Assembly: GCA_000720805.1 (NCBI GenBank)
Contig: JODI01000017.1
Location: forward strand, 1 to 64,000
Direction: 5' to 3'
DNA: 64,000 nt
Source of the DNA: Streptomyces violaceoruber
Lineage (GTDB): Bacteria; Actinomycetota; Actinomycetes; Streptomycetales; Streptomycetaceae
The position numbers were made by a program, and so were the translations under genes. The notes beneath the pieces were generated by a model that saw nothing but the letters and a program-made list of their open reading frames with translations, made no database searches and was not told where the DNA came from. Of the stretch, positions 9,262 through 18,299 are shown piece by piece. Each line of letters starts with the position of its first letter. Position 1 is the stretch's first letter.

Positions 9262-9771
9262 TCAGGTCCGGTCGGCGCCACCGTCGGAGACCCGCAGACG
9301 GGCGTTGGTGTGCAGCCAGATCCGGACGTCGGCGATGTCCTGGTGCATCTGCTTCACCAGCGCCTCGCCGTCGGAGAAGCGGCGCTGCGGTCGCGTCCTG
9401 TGGAAGAGGCTGACCCGCAGCCACTGGCCATAGAGGTCGCCGGAGAAGTCCAACAGGTGTGCTTCGAGGAGGCGGACCCCGTCGCGACCGTAGAAGGTGG
9501 CCCTCCGCCCGACCGACACGGCTGCGCCGTACGTGTCGCCTTCAGGCAGCTGCACGAGCCCGGCCCACACGCCGTCGCTCGCGCTCGCGTCGCCCAGCAC
9601 GAGGTTGGCGGTGGGGAAGCCGAGCTCGCGGCCTCGCCGGTCGCCATGCTCGACCGGTCCCTCGATGAGCCCCGCCTGCGTGGGCACTGATCTGTCCGGG
9701 TGGCGACGATGCCTCGGTCGCACACCGAACGGCATGCGGAGGACGGCGGCGGCCAAGATCGAGTCCATCAT
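9262..9771 (-). CDS. Stand-alone riboflavin kinase (flavokinase domain)
   Basis: The 169-residue product matches the C-terminal riboflavin kinase domain of bifunctional RibF. It has GPVEHGDRRGRELGFPTANL (flavin and ATP-Mg site), the strands YGAAVSVGRRATF and the C-terminal LRVSLFHRTRPQRRFSDGEAL. The FMN adenylyltransferase half is absent. The chosen ATG has GGAGG at normal spacing; a longer open frame upstream lacks protein character. The enzyme converts riboflavin to FMN. Beside five FMN-dependent monooxygenase genes, the inferred role is local FMN supply. The first ~30 residues before the kinase core have no obvious counterpart. Confidence 0.85.
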   Translation of the reverse strand: MMDSILAAAVLRMPFGVRPRHRRHPDRSVPTQAGLIEGPVEHGDRRGRELGFPTANLVLGDASASDGVWAGLVQLPEGDTYGAAVSVGRRATFYGRDGVRLLEAHLLDFSGDLYGQWLRVSLFHRTRPQRRFSDGEALVKQMHQDIADVRIWLHTNARLRVSDGGADRT

Positions 9772-10024
9772 GTCTGCCTCCTGCGGCACGGGGGGAACGG
9801 GTCGGTCAAGGACCAGTTCGACGGATCCCCGTTGCGGGCGACCGAACCGGCGGTGACGTCTGGATTGCGCCGTCCGGGTACTGCGATGCGCATCGCTGTC
9901 GGAGCGCTTCGAGCGTCGGCGGGGACACGGCCCGCCTTCCTCCCCGAGATGTCCCGGCCCGGCGCAAAGGACCCGCAACCAGTGAGTGACCCCCGAGCAA
10001 CAGCGGCGCGCTTGACTCCCCGGC

Positions 10025-10276
10025 ATGAAGTCCGGAGACACCAGGTACGGGCGCTGGAACGGCGCTCGGCGCAAGACGCCGCGCGACCATCGCGCCATCG
10101 CATCGGACCGGGCCACTCGCCGCATCCGGCTGCTGGTCGACGCCGCCCGGCAGGCCGAGCCCACCGAACTCAACCACCAGTGGCTGGCCGACCGGACGGG
10201 GGTCCCGCTCGGCTATCTCGTCTGGCGATATCCGACCGCTGCGGACCTGCGTGTCCTCGCCTCGCTGTCCGCGTGA
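10025..10276 (+). CDS. Small hypothetical protein
   Basis: An 83-residue basic protein starting at ATG, with a folded-looking C-terminal half (LNHQWLADRTGVPLGYLVWRYP) that could be a short helical DNA-binding element. Codon bias is actinobacterial. No ribosome site is obvious and the flanks hold no intact genes, so it may instead be a remnant. I do not recognise the family. Confidence 0.35.
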   Translation: MKSGDTRYGRWNGARRKTPRDHRAIASDRATRRIRLLVDAARQAEPTELNHQWLADRTGVPLGYLVWRYPTAADLRVLASLSA

Positions 10277-10553
10277 GCCGCGCTCCGGTCCGCGGCCCGG
10301 CGAGTCGACGGGCTCGATCAGAAGCAGGACGTCGCGGACGGCGGCGAAGGTCTCCTCCCGTGACGACGGGGCACTGGGACGTCATTCACACGGGGGCGGC
10401 TTCGACGCGGTACGCGTGCGGTGGATCGGAGGCGCGGCGGCGGGCGCCGTCAGGGACGAGGCGTCCGCCTTCGGCCTTGACGCGGTCCAGGGCGGGCATG
10501 GTGCGAGGACTCTCGGACGTCGTTGCATTTCGCGTGATCGGTAGTGTGCGGAC

Positions 10554-11008
10554 GTGACGACCGCGGAACGTCTCGTTCCCGAGAGGCTGGGGCAACCGTT
10601 CCAGCGGGTAGTACCCGTGGCGCCGATGCGGCCACCAGGCGGCGGCAGGCGGCGCTACGGAGACCGGGAGGTGCCGGCCGCCATTCCGTTCGTGGCCGCC
10701 TCCGGCCGCACCTGGCGGCAGCCCCGGAGATCTCCGCCGCAAACAGTCGCGACAGCCTGGGACTTGATCTCCCAGTGCGCGGGATCCCCCGCCGATCCGA
10801 TCCCGTCGCGGTCCCCGGTGGCGTAGGCCCCCAAGCTCCATGCGGACACGAGCTACGACTACGACCACCTGCGGCAATGGCTCCGAGCTCGCCATACGTG
10901 TCACGCATTGCCCGCAGGGGCATGGAGCCCTCGGCCCGACCGGGACGGCACCGGTGGAGCGTCGAGCGGACCGTGAGCCGGCTGGGCGGATTCCGACTGA
11001 GCCTCTGA
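10554..11008 (+). pseudogene. Degraded IS5-family transposase
   Basis: Several pieces read as an IS5-type DDE transposase in broken frames. The N-terminal part (from 10554) gives ERLVPERLGQPFQRVVP and GGGRRRYGDREV, then SGRTWRQ. After an in-frame TAG at 10824-10826 comes KLHADTSYDYDHLRQWLR. A later piece in another frame gives ARPGRHRWSVERTVSRL near 10930-10985. The central catalytic part is deleted. It is a dead insertion-sequence copy; terminal repeats were not identified. Confidence 0.75.
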
Positions 11009-11065
11009 AAGTCTTGCCTTCTGGCCGTCCTGGTCAGCGAAGTCGCGATCGGAGAGTCTGGGGGC

Positions 11066-11443
11066 ATGCTGCTGCCGCTGGCCCAAGGGAAGACCGAGCT
11101 CATCGAGGTCGTCCGCATCACCGATCCCGCCAGGCACCTCAGTTCGGAGGACCTGTCGGGCGACACTGCCGCCATCTGGGAGGGCGACCAAGCCCAGCAG
11201 GCCCTGTCTCTGATCGCCGACCTACCAGGCAGTGAGCTGTACCGCTGCTTCCTCCCAGGCTGGGGAATCAGGGCGCACAACTCCACCGATCAGCTCTTCG
11301 AGATCGCCTTCTGCTTCCGCTGTCACGGCGCCCGCGTCTGGGGGCCCGACCTCTCCGTTGAACAACAAGGCCAGACTTTCGACGCGGAGAGCCCTGCCGC
11401 ACTTGAACTGCTCCGCCGATTTCGCTCCTGCCCGCCGGACTGA
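11066..11443 (+). CDS. Conserved-looking hypothetical protein
   Basis: A 125-residue soluble protein starting at ATG (GGGGG a few bases upstream). Its core, SELYRCFLPGWGIRAHN followed by FEIAFCFRCHGARVWGP, carries a Cys-x-x-Cys pair and ends in a short helix (AALELLRRFRS). It looks like a small alpha/beta fold rather than random frame. I do not recognise the family. It lies between two transposase remnants, so it may be a passenger gene or accessory cargo. Confidence 0.65.
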   Translation: MLLPLAQGKTELIEVVRITDPARHLSSEDLSGDTAAIWEGDQAQQALSLIADLPGSELYRCFLPGWGIRAHNSTDQLFEIAFCFRCHGARVWGPDLSVEQQGQTFDAESPAALELLRRFRSCPPD

Positions 11444-11529
11444 AGTGCGGGTCTCCCAGGCCGCTGGTGGCCGACCAGCCAGAGATCGTACCGATTTGGC
11501 CGCGGTACGCGGTGTTCTGCCGGCGCCCG

Positions 11530-11750
11530 GCACCAGAGCCCGGTGGCGGCGGCCGGGCGGCGGCGCACCAGTCCCAGGTGCTGGGCCGGTTCCGGCCGCT
11601 GGTGTGCCCGGAGACGGTGCCGCGCCGGCACCACGACCTGCTCGCGCGCCGCCACGCGGGGAGATCCCGGCCAAGCGCCCGGGCCGCCACGCTCCGTTCG
11701 TTCGATCCGCGCCTTGGGTCCGCGCCGGTCACCCCAGACCTGCTCACAGT
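11530..11750 (+). pseudogene. Possible IS481/IS3-like integrase remnant
   Basis: Translations in two frames resemble the N-terminal region of rve-type integrases: LGRFRPLVCPETV, HHDLLARRHAG, then, frameshifted, AKRPGRHAPFVRSAPWV where family members have KRPGRPPTVRSIRALV. No catalytic DDE part follows. The rest of 11444-11893 shows no other gene apart from the hairpin at 11857. Confidence 0.4.
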
Positions 11751-11856
11751 CCGTACGCCGAGTGCGTCACCGCCCCGGCAGCGGCAGCCGCGACGACCCG
11801 GCGGCAGCGCAATGCCGGGGGTACCAAGCAGACATTGCGAGGTAATGGCCCGCTGG

Positions 11857-11884
11857 TCCTCTCGATACGAGCGCATCGAGAGGA
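11857..11884 (+). promoter_or_regulatory. Hairpin over the ribosome site of the monooxygenase operon
   Basis: TCCTCTCGAT and ATCGAGAGGA form a perfect 10-bp inverted repeat with an 8-base loop. The right arm contains GAGAGGA, the best Shine-Dalgarno match, ending nine bases before the ATG at 11894. Folded mRNA would hide the ribosome site; as DNA, the repeat could be a repressor operator. Confidence 0.5.
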
Positions 11885-11893
11885 CGGTAAGGC

Positions 11894-13192
11894 ATGGCGG
11901 GTAAGTTTCATCTGGGATGGTTCCTGAACTTCGTCGCGGACGAATGGAACGGGAATTGGGGCGACGGCGGACGCGATTTCACCGGTGACTTCTACGTCGA
12001 GATGGCCAGAGATCTGGAGCGGGCCAAGTTCGACTATGTCCTGATCGAGGACAAGCTCATGGTGTCGACTGCTTTCGGCGGCACGATGGAGCACGACCTC
12101 AAGCACGGGGTGAACCCCAAGCACGACCCGGTTCCGCTCGCCCTGCTGATGGGCAATGCCACGAACCGGCTGGGCGTCATCCCGACGATGTCGACCAGCT
12201 TCTATCCCCCGTTCCTGCTGGCCCGGCTGTCCAGCACGATCGACCACATCACCAAGGGACGCTTCGGCTGGAACGTCGTGACGTCGGGCGAGGACCGGGC
12301 CGCGCAGAACTTCGGCCTCGACAAGCTCTACGAGCACGACGAGCGCTACGTCCGTGCCAGTGAGTACCTCGAGCTGGTCAGCAGGCTCTGGGAGTCGTGG
12401 GAGCCGGACGCGATCGTGCGCGACTACGCGACCGGTACGTACGCCGACCACACCAAGGTTCACACGATCGACTTCGAAGGCAAGTACTTCAAGTCCCGAG
12501 GCCCGCTGAACACCGCGCCGTCCCCGCAGCACCGCCCCTCGATCGCCCAGGCCGGCGCGTCACCGCCGGGACGCGAGCTCGCGGCCCAGCACGCCGACAC
12601 GATCGTCGCCCCCTCGGACGGTGTCGAGGCGATGAAGGCCTACCGCGACGACATCCACGCCCGGATGCGCGCCCATGGCCGCGACCCCGCGCACTGCAAG
12701 GTCCTCTACATCGTCGCCCCGATCGTCGCCGACACGACTCAGGAGGCGCTGGCCAAGCGGGAGCGGTGGTTCAACGACCCGCGCTACATCGAGTACATGC
12801 TGGCCGAGATCTCGTCGATCACGGAGATCGACTTCGCCCAGTTCGACCTCGACAAGCCGCTGCCCGAAGTGTGGACGAACGGCGAGCGTGGCGCGCTGAA
12901 CAGCTTCATCTCCCGCGGCAAGGACAAGACGCTGCGCGAGCTGGTCACCGGCAGCGGCCTGAGCGGCAACGTCCAGTTCACCGGCACGCCCGAGGAGGTC
13001 GCCGCGGAGATGGCCGCGGTGATGGACGAGGTCGGCGGCGACGGGTTCCTCATCACCAGCCCGGTGATGCGGCTCAACCGGCGCTACGTCACCGAGATCA
13101 CCGACGGGCTGATACCCGCCTTGCAGAAAATGGGCCGCACCCGGCAGGAGTACACGACCACCATGCTGCGCGATCACCTGCGGGAGTTCTGA
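11894..13192 (+). CDS. NtaA/SnaA/DszA-family FMN-dependent monooxygenase
   Basis: A 432-residue enzyme of the bacterial luciferase superfamily, the oxygenase half of two-component systems that use FMNH2 from a separate reductase. Seen are the N-terminal FHLGWFLNF strand, the flavin-binding block TKGRFGWNVVTSGEDRAAQNFG (about 125-145), KYFKSRGPLNTAPSPQ (about 197), QAGASPPGRELAA and GGDGFLITSP near the C-terminus. Known members oxidise nitrilotriacetate, EDTA, pristinamycin precursors, dibenzothiophene sulfone or dialkyl sulfides; the substrate here is unknown. It is the first gene of a three-gene run with 13194 and 14506 and has no flavin reductase beside it. Confidence 0.92.
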   Translation: MAGKFHLGWFLNFVADEWNGNWGDGGRDFTGDFYVEMARDLERAKFDYVLIEDKLMVSTAFGGTMEHDLKHGVNPKHDPVPLALLMGNATNRLGVIPTMSTSFYPPFLLARLSSTIDHITKGRFGWNVVTSGEDRAAQNFGLDKLYEHDERYVRASEYLELVSRLWESWEPDAIVRDYATGTYADHTKVHTIDFEGKYFKSRGPLNTAPSPQHRPSIAQAGASPPGRELAAQHADTIVAPSDGVEAMKAYRDDIHARMRAHGRDPAHCKVLYIVAPIVADTTQEALAKRERWFNDPRYIEYMLAEISSITEIDFAQFDLDKPLPEVWTNGERGALNSFISRGKDKTLRELVTGSGLSGNVQFTGTPEEVAAEMAAVMDEVGGDGFLITSPVMRLNRRYVTEITDGLIPALQKMGRTRQEYTTTMLRDHLREF

Positions 13193-13193
13193 C

Positions 13194-14504
13194 ATGGCCG
13201 GCAAGCAGTTCCACATGGGCTGGTTCATGAACTTCACGACGAACGAGTGGAACACGCCGTTCGGCAACGACGGCATGCCGTGGAACGGGAAGTTCTACAT
13301 CGAGATGGCCCAGGCGATGGAGCGGGCCTGCTTCGACTACATCATGATCGAGGATACGCTCATGGTGTCCGAGGCCTACGGTGGCACCTCCGAGGCGTAT
13401 CTGAAGTACGCCAGCATGGCACCCAAGGGCGACCCGTCGCCGCTGGCCGCGATCATGGCGGCGGCCACCTCCAGGATGGGCGTGGTCGCGACGATGTCGA
13501 CGACCTTCTACCCGCCCTTCATGCTGGCCCGGCTCTGCTCCACGCTGGACAGCATCGCCGAGGGTCGCTTCGGCTGGAACATCGTCACCTCGGGCGAGGA
13601 CGGCTCGGCGCAGAACTTCGGCATGGACAAGCTCACCGAGCACGACCTGCGCTACGACAAGGCGGACGAGTACGTCGACCTGGTGTGCAAGCTCTGGGAC
13701 TCGTGGGAACCGGACGCGGTGGTCCGTGACCGGGAGACCAACACGTACGCGGACTTCAAGAAGGTCCGCCCGATCAACTTCTCGGGCAAGTACTACAAGT
13801 CCCGCGGGCCGCTGAACACGGTGCGCTCCCCGCAGGGCCGTCCGGTCTTCGTCCAGGCGGGCGGGTCGCCGCGCGGCAGGCAGTTCGCGGCCAAGTCCGC
13901 CGACTCGATCATCGCCGTGGCCAACGGGGTGGAGGGAATGAAGTCCTACCGGGATGACGTGAGGGCCCGGGCAGCGGCGCAGGGCCGCAACCCCGACGAC
14001 ATCAAGGTGCTGTTCGTCATAGGCCCCGTCCTGGGTGCCACCGAGGAGGAGGCGCGTGCGAAGAAGCAGCGCATGGACTCCGACCCCGACGCGATCATGC
14101 AGTCGCTGGCCGGGCTGTCGTCCGTCACCGACATCGACTTCTCCCAGTTCGACCTCGACAAGCCGCTCCCTCGTCTGGAGACCAACGGTGAGCGGGGCTC
14201 GCTGGACAAGTTCGCCCAGTGGGGCAGCAACAAGACGCTGCGCCAGCTCGTCCTCGACAACGGCGGGACATCGGACTCCATCGAACTGGTCGGCACGCCC
14301 GATCAGGTCGCCGAGAAGATGGAAGAGGCCAACGAGGCGATGGGCGGCGGAGACGGCTTCCTGATCAGCGCCCCGTACATGCGGGTCAGCAAGCAGTACA
14401 TCACCGAGATCTGTGAAGGGCTCATCCCCGCGCTGCAGCGTCGCGGGCTGACCCGCACGGAGTACACCGCTTCGCACCTGCGCGACACCTTGCGCGAGTT
14501 CTGA
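13194..14504 (+). CDS. NtaA/SnaA/DszA-family FMN-dependent monooxygenase
   Basis: A 436-residue paralogue of the preceding gene, starting one base after its stop codon, so the two are almost certainly translationally coupled. It carries GRFGWNIVTSGEDGSAQNFG, KYYKSRGPLNTVRSP, QAGGSPRGRQFAAKSAD and GGGDGFLISAP. Its N-terminal MERACFDYIMIEDTLMV matches the broken copy at 1-1090 more closely than the 11894 enzyme does, suggesting duplication within the island. The substrate is unknown; two oxygenases in one operon suggests successive steps or two related substrates. Confidence 0.92.
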   Translation: MAGKQFHMGWFMNFTTNEWNTPFGNDGMPWNGKFYIEMAQAMERACFDYIMIEDTLMVSEAYGGTSEAYLKYASMAPKGDPSPLAAIMAAATSRMGVVATMSTTFYPPFMLARLCSTLDSIAEGRFGWNIVTSGEDGSAQNFGMDKLTEHDLRYDKADEYVDLVCKLWDSWEPDAVVRDRETNTYADFKKVRPINFSGKYYKSRGPLNTVRSPQGRPVFVQAGGSPRGRQFAAKSADSIIAVANGVEGMKSYRDDVRARAAAQGRNPDDIKVLFVIGPVLGATEEEARAKKQRMDSDPDAIMQSLAGLSSVTDIDFSQFDLDKPLPRLETNGERGSLDKFAQWGSNKTLRQLVLDNGGTSDSIELVGTPDQVAEKMEEANEAMGGGDGFLISAPYMRVSKQYITEICEGLIPALQRRGLTRTEYTASHLRDTLREF

Positions 14505-14505
14505 T

Positions 14506-15549
14506 TTGCGTTACTCGATCCTGGACATGTCGCCCGTCCCGCCCGGCGGGACGGGCACGGATGCCTTCAGGCAGAGCGCGTCGCTGATCTCGGTCGCGGA
14601 GCGAGCGGGGTACGAACGGTACTGGGTCGCCGAGCACCACGGCATCGGCCACCGCAACGCGGGGTCGGCACCCGAGGTGCTGGTCGCGCACCTGGCCACG
14701 CTGACCTCACGCATCCGCGTCGGCTCGGGGGCGGTGCTGGTCGACAAGTACCGTCCGTACAAGGTGGCCGACACCTTCCGTGTGCTGCACGCCATGTTCC
14801 CCGGCCGCATCGACCTGGGCGTCGGGCGGGGCAGCGGCCCACCGCCGGTGGAGGCGGCCCTGGGGGGCGCGGACGACTACGACGACGACCCCAGGTTCGC
14901 CGCGCTGGCCGCGGCGACCGCGCTGATGGGGTATCGGGAGCAGTTGGCCGAGCTGCTGGCGTGGCTCTCGCACGACTTCCCGCCGGAACACCCCTTTGCC
15001 GCGTATCCGCTCTCCCCGGGCGTGGCGGGCGGGCCACAGCCATGGCTGCTCGGGTCCAGTGCCGAGAGCGCCGTCCTGGCCGGCCAACTCGGCATGCGGT
15101 ACTGCTTCGCCGCGTTCCTCAATCCGCGGGACGCGCCGTCGGTGCTGTCGATCTACCGCTCGGCGTTCCGCCCGTCTTCCGGCGGGGCGGTGCCGTACGC
15201 GATGCTCGCCGTCAGCGCGGTCTGCGCCCCGACCGACGAAGAGGCCGACCTGCTGCGCGCGGGCGCCGAACTCCACTCCCGCCGTGTCGCGGACCGGGAC
15301 CCCGCCGTCGATCTGCCACTGCCGACCCCGGCGCTGGCGCTCGCCGAACTCGGCCACGTTCCGGCACCGGTCGCCGTCAAGCCGGGTCACTGGCCACGCC
15401 ACCTGTCCGGGTCACCGGAGCGGGTGCGCGAGCAGCTCGCGCTGATCGGCGCCGAGAGCGGGGCTCAGGAGCTGATGATCTGCGACCTCGTGGGCGATCA
15501 CACCGCCCGGCTGCGGTCCTATGAACTGCTCGCCCGGCGGCCTGTCTAG
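14506..15549 (+). CDS. LLM-class flavin-dependent oxidoreductase (MsnO8-like)
   Basis: A 347-residue luciferase-like protein of a different branch, opening with LDMSPV and continuing with YWVAEHHG, RIRVGSGAVLVDKYRPYKVADTFRVLHAMFPGRIDLGVGRG and LLGSS, all typical of LLM oxidoreductases with FMN or F420. It starts with TTG one base after the previous stop, so it is coupled to the monooxygenase pair. Its stop overlaps that of the convergent monooxygenase in the palindrome CTAG (15546-15549). It may act on the product of the upstream oxygenases. Confidence 0.87.
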   Translation: MRYSILDMSPVPPGGTGTDAFRQSASLISVAERAGYERYWVAEHHGIGHRNAGSAPEVLVAHLATLTSRIRVGSGAVLVDKYRPYKVADTFRVLHAMFPGRIDLGVGRGSGPPPVEAALGGADDYDDDPRFAALAAATALMGYREQLAELLAWLSHDFPPEHPFAAYPLSPGVAGGPQPWLLGSSAESAVLAGQLGMRYCFAAFLNPRDAPSVLSIYRSAFRPSSGGAVPYAMLAVSAVCAPTDEEADLLRAGAELHSRRVADRDPAVDLPLPTPALALAELGHVPAPVAVKPGHWPRHLSGSPERVREQLALIGAESGAQELMICDLVGDHTARLRSYELLARRPV

Positions 15550-16865
15550 AAGGCGCGCAGGTTGCCGCGCAGGTGCGGGTGGTCGTAGCGGGTGCGGGAC
15601 AGGCCTCGGGCCTGGAGTTCGGGGACCAGCCCGTCGGTGATCTCGGCGATGGTGCGGCGGTTGAGCGGGCTGACGTTGAACAGCAGCCCGTCGCCGCCGA
15701 CCTCCGCCATGGTGGCGTCCACCTGGTCCGCGACCTCGGCGGGGGTGCCGACCGGCTCGAACGCGTAACCCCCGGCCGCGACTTCACGCAGCGTTGCCTG
15801 CTCGCCCTTGCCGAGCCGCAGCGCCAGCGAGCTCTGGTGGCCGTTGGTGCTGAACGTGGTCCGGAGCTGTCCGAGCGGCGTGTCGACGTCGTAGCCGGAG
15901 AAGTCGATGTCGGTGATGAACCCCATGCCGGCCAGCCCACGCTCCGGGTGCTGCCACGCCTCGTCGTCGTGGCGGGCCTTGCGGTCTCGTGCCTCGGCCG
16001 TGGTCTCGCCGAGGTACGGGGTGACGAGGAACAGGACCTTGATCTCGTCCGGGTCGCGTCCGGCGGCCGCCGCGCGGGCCCGCACGTCGTCGCGGTACTC
16101 CTTCATCATTTCCGGCGTATTGGCCGAAGCGATGACGCTGTCGGCGTTACGCGCCGCGAACTCGCGTCCGCGCGCCGATCCGCCCGCCTGGACCAGGGCC
16201 GGACGGCCCTGCGGGGACGGAGCGGTGTTCAGCGGACCACGGGACGTGAAGTACGTGCCGCTGAAATCGACCGGGTTGACCTTGGTGTGCTCGGCGAAGA
16301 CCCCGGCGGCGATGTCGGCCCGGATCGAGTCCGGCTCCCAGGACCCCCACAGCTGCTTCACCAGGTCCGTCATCTCCTGCGCCATGTCGTAGCGCAGATC
16401 GTGCGGCGGCTGGGCATCCTTGCCGTAGTTCTGGGCCGCCCGGTCGGAGCTGCCGGTGACGATGTTCCACCCGGCGCGGCCGGCGGAGAGACCGTCGAGT
16501 GTGGCGACGAGCCGGGCGAGCAGGAACGGCGGGTATTCCGTCACGGTCAGCGTCGGGACGATGCCGAGGCGCCGCGTCGCCAGCAGCATGACCGAGGCGA
16601 GTACCGCCGGATCGTGTTTGGGCACCGTCATCGCATTGCTCAGGTAGATCTCCGACGTCTGGCCATAGGCGTCGCAGACGAAGCTGCTGTCCTCGATGAT
16701 CAGGTAGTCGAAGCAGGCACGCTCCAGGGAACGCGCGAAGTCCTGGTGGAAGTCGGGGCGCATCCAGTCATGCCCGCCCGTGCCGTGCCAAGGACTGCGC
16801 CAGTCGCTGACCCCGAAGCCGTGGCCGAGGAACCATGCGAGGTGGATGCGCTTGTCGCGGGTCAT
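15546..16865 (-). CDS. NtaA/SnaA/DszA-family FMN-dependent monooxygenase
   Basis: A 439-residue family member on the opposite strand. The ATG at 16865 follows AAGGAG at good spacing and begins TRDKRIHLAWFLGHGFG. It contains SAGRAGWNIVTGSSDRAAQNYG, TYFTSRGPLNTAPSPQGRP, QAGGSARGREFAARNAD and GGDGLLFNVSP. It is more distant from the 11894/13194 pair (NYG for NFG, GSS for GED) and resembles the 21917 enzyme in the GSS motif. A 165-bp divergent promoter region separates it from the MFS gene at 17031. Confidence 0.92.
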   Translation of the reverse strand: MTRDKRIHLAWFLGHGFGVSDWRSPWHGTGGHDWMRPDFHQDFARSLERACFDYLIIEDSSFVCDAYGQTSEIYLSNAMTVPKHDPAVLASVMLLATRRLGIVPTLTVTEYPPFLLARLVATLDGLSAGRAGWNIVTGSSDRAAQNYGKDAQPPHDLRYDMAQEMTDLVKQLWGSWEPDSIRADIAAGVFAEHTKVNPVDFSGTYFTSRGPLNTAPSPQGRPALVQAGGSARGREFAARNADSVIASANTPEMMKEYRDDVRARAAAAGRDPDEIKVLFLVTPYLGETTAEARDRKARHDDEAWQHPERGLAGMGFITDIDFSGYDVDTPLGQLRTTFSTNGHQSSLALRLGKGEQATLREVAAGGYAFEPVGTPAEVADQVDATMAEVGGDGLLFNVSPLNRRTIAEITDGLVPELQARGLSRTRYDHPHLRGNLRAF

Positions 16866-17030
16866 GACCGTCTCCTTGGTTTTACGCCATGGAACCGGGA
16901 GGTCGTTTTGGCCGCGTGACGGGAGTCGCCGCCGGTGATTACGCCGGTGTCCGGCTGACCCGCCGTCGACGCACCCGCGCAATACGTCCAGAACCGCAAT
17001 GAATCACCGGGGTCATGTCGGCGCGGTCTC

Positions 17031-18299
17031 TTGAGGCAGGCGGATCTCTGGGGCGTCGAACCGTCGGTGCGCCCACTGCCCGATGTCGGGAGGTGGCCGG
17101 TGGGCCTGTCGGTCGAGTACGCCGAACGTGGTGCCGTATGGACGCGTCGGGCGCGATGGTTCCTCCCCTTGATGGCGGCCGGCGGAGTCACGATGAGCTT
17201 CACGGCTCCGCTGGAGGTGCTCTACGGCCGCGAGCTTTCGCGAAGCAGCGTGTACATCGGCATCTTCATGCTGACCTCGGCGGTGGGCGTCATTCTGATC
17301 GACGTGTTCGGCACCCGGCTGGTCCCCGGCCTCGACGCCAGGGTCGCCCTCACCGCCGGGCTGTCCCTGTTCGGCGTGTCATCCATCGGGATGGGACTGG
17401 CGCCCGACAACGTGCTGCTGATGGCGTCCCGTGTCGTGCAGGGTTTCGGCGGCGGCATGATGCTCGGCGCCGGCCTGCAGGCGGCCGTGCGGGTGCACCC
17501 GGTGCCCGGGGACACCCCCCGTGCCCTGGGGCGGTTCAACGCCGCCTTCCTCTTCGGCGGTGCGGTCGGGTCGCCCGGCGGGCTGCTGCTCGCCGGGCTG
17601 ATCAGCGGCAAAGCGGGCTATCAGATCGCGTTCGTCGTCACTGGTGTCTGCGCGCTGGGGGCCGCCGTCGTGCTCGCCTTCGCGCTGCCGAGCCTGAAGC
17701 CGCCCCCCGGCATGCCGCGGCCTCGGCTCGGCCTGCCTCGATTCAGCAGGTCCACCGGCGGCGGCGCCGCTCTCGTGCTGGCGATGAGCGGCGAATTCCT
17801 CCGCGGCGGCGTGCTGTTCACCGCTCTGCCGCTCGCGGGCGCGGCACGCCAGTACCCCACCGTCGCGATCGCCGTCGGGATCGCGCTCATGTCCGGTTCC
17901 GAGATCGCCGTTCTCAGCGTGGCGTACCGCATCATCCGGCGCGTCGGAGTCGTCGCCGTGCTCCTCACCGCTTTCGCCCTGGGCGCGGTATGCGCGACGG
18001 TGCTCGCCCTCACCTCCGATCTGACGGTGTACCTGGCGATGTCGGTGCTGCTGGGGGTCAGCCTCGCCGGGGCGACCGCGAGCCTTCCCGTGCTGGTGGT
18101 CGCCCAGGTCGGTGACTCCTCGGCCGGCTTGGCGAAGTTCCGCATCTCGGCCGGCATCGGCGTCCTCGCCGGGACGGTCGGCTGCGCCGTGCTGGGCACG
18201 CTGACCGGGATGGCCGCGCTCTTCTGGCTCATCGCCATCGTCCTGCTGGGCAGCGTGCAGCTCACCCACTTCGTCGGGCGTCGTGTGGGCGTCGCGTAG
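17031..18299 (+). CDS. MFS efflux transporter
   Basis: A major facilitator of up to 422 residues with about 12 membrane helices. Helix 1 is FLPLMAAGGVTMSFTAPLEV, followed by IDVFGTRLVPGLDAR and RVVQGFGGGMMLGAGLQ. It is a paralogue of the transporter at 1103. The TTG at 17031 gives a 45-residue leader before helix 1; GTG at 17100 is an equally plausible start and would match the shorter leader of the paralogue. It is divergent from the 15546 monooxygenase and probably exports a metabolite of the island. Confidence 0.8.
   Translation: MRQADLWGVEPSVRPLPDVGRWPVGLSVEYAERGAVWTRRARWFLPLMAAGGVTMSFTAPLEVLYGRELSRSSVYIGIFMLTSAVGVILIDVFGTRLVPGLDARVALTAGLSLFGVSSIGMGLAPDNVLLMASRVVQGFGGGMMLGAGLQAAVRVHPVPGDTPRALGRFNAAFLFGGAVGSPGGLLLAGLISGKAGYQIAFVVTGVCALGAAVVLAFALPSLKPPPGMPRPRLGLPRFSRSTGGGAALVLAMSGEFLRGGVLFTALPLAGAARQYPTVAIAVGIALMSGSEIAVLSVAYRIIRRVGVVAVLLTAFALGAVCATVLALTSDLTVYLAMSVLLGVSLAGATASLPVLVVAQVGDSSAGLAKFRISAGIGVLAGTVGCAVLGTLTGMAALFWLIAIVLLGSVQLTHFVGRRVGVA

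Noticed and set aside
10386..11286. Overlapping minus-strand frames
   Set aside because: Antisense to IS5 remnants; the plus strand gives recognisable transposase pieces.
15573..16919. Long plus-strand open frame of 448 codons
   Set aside because: It is antisense to the clear NtaA-family gene on the minus strand and its translation is arginine/glycine/alanine-rich without motifs.
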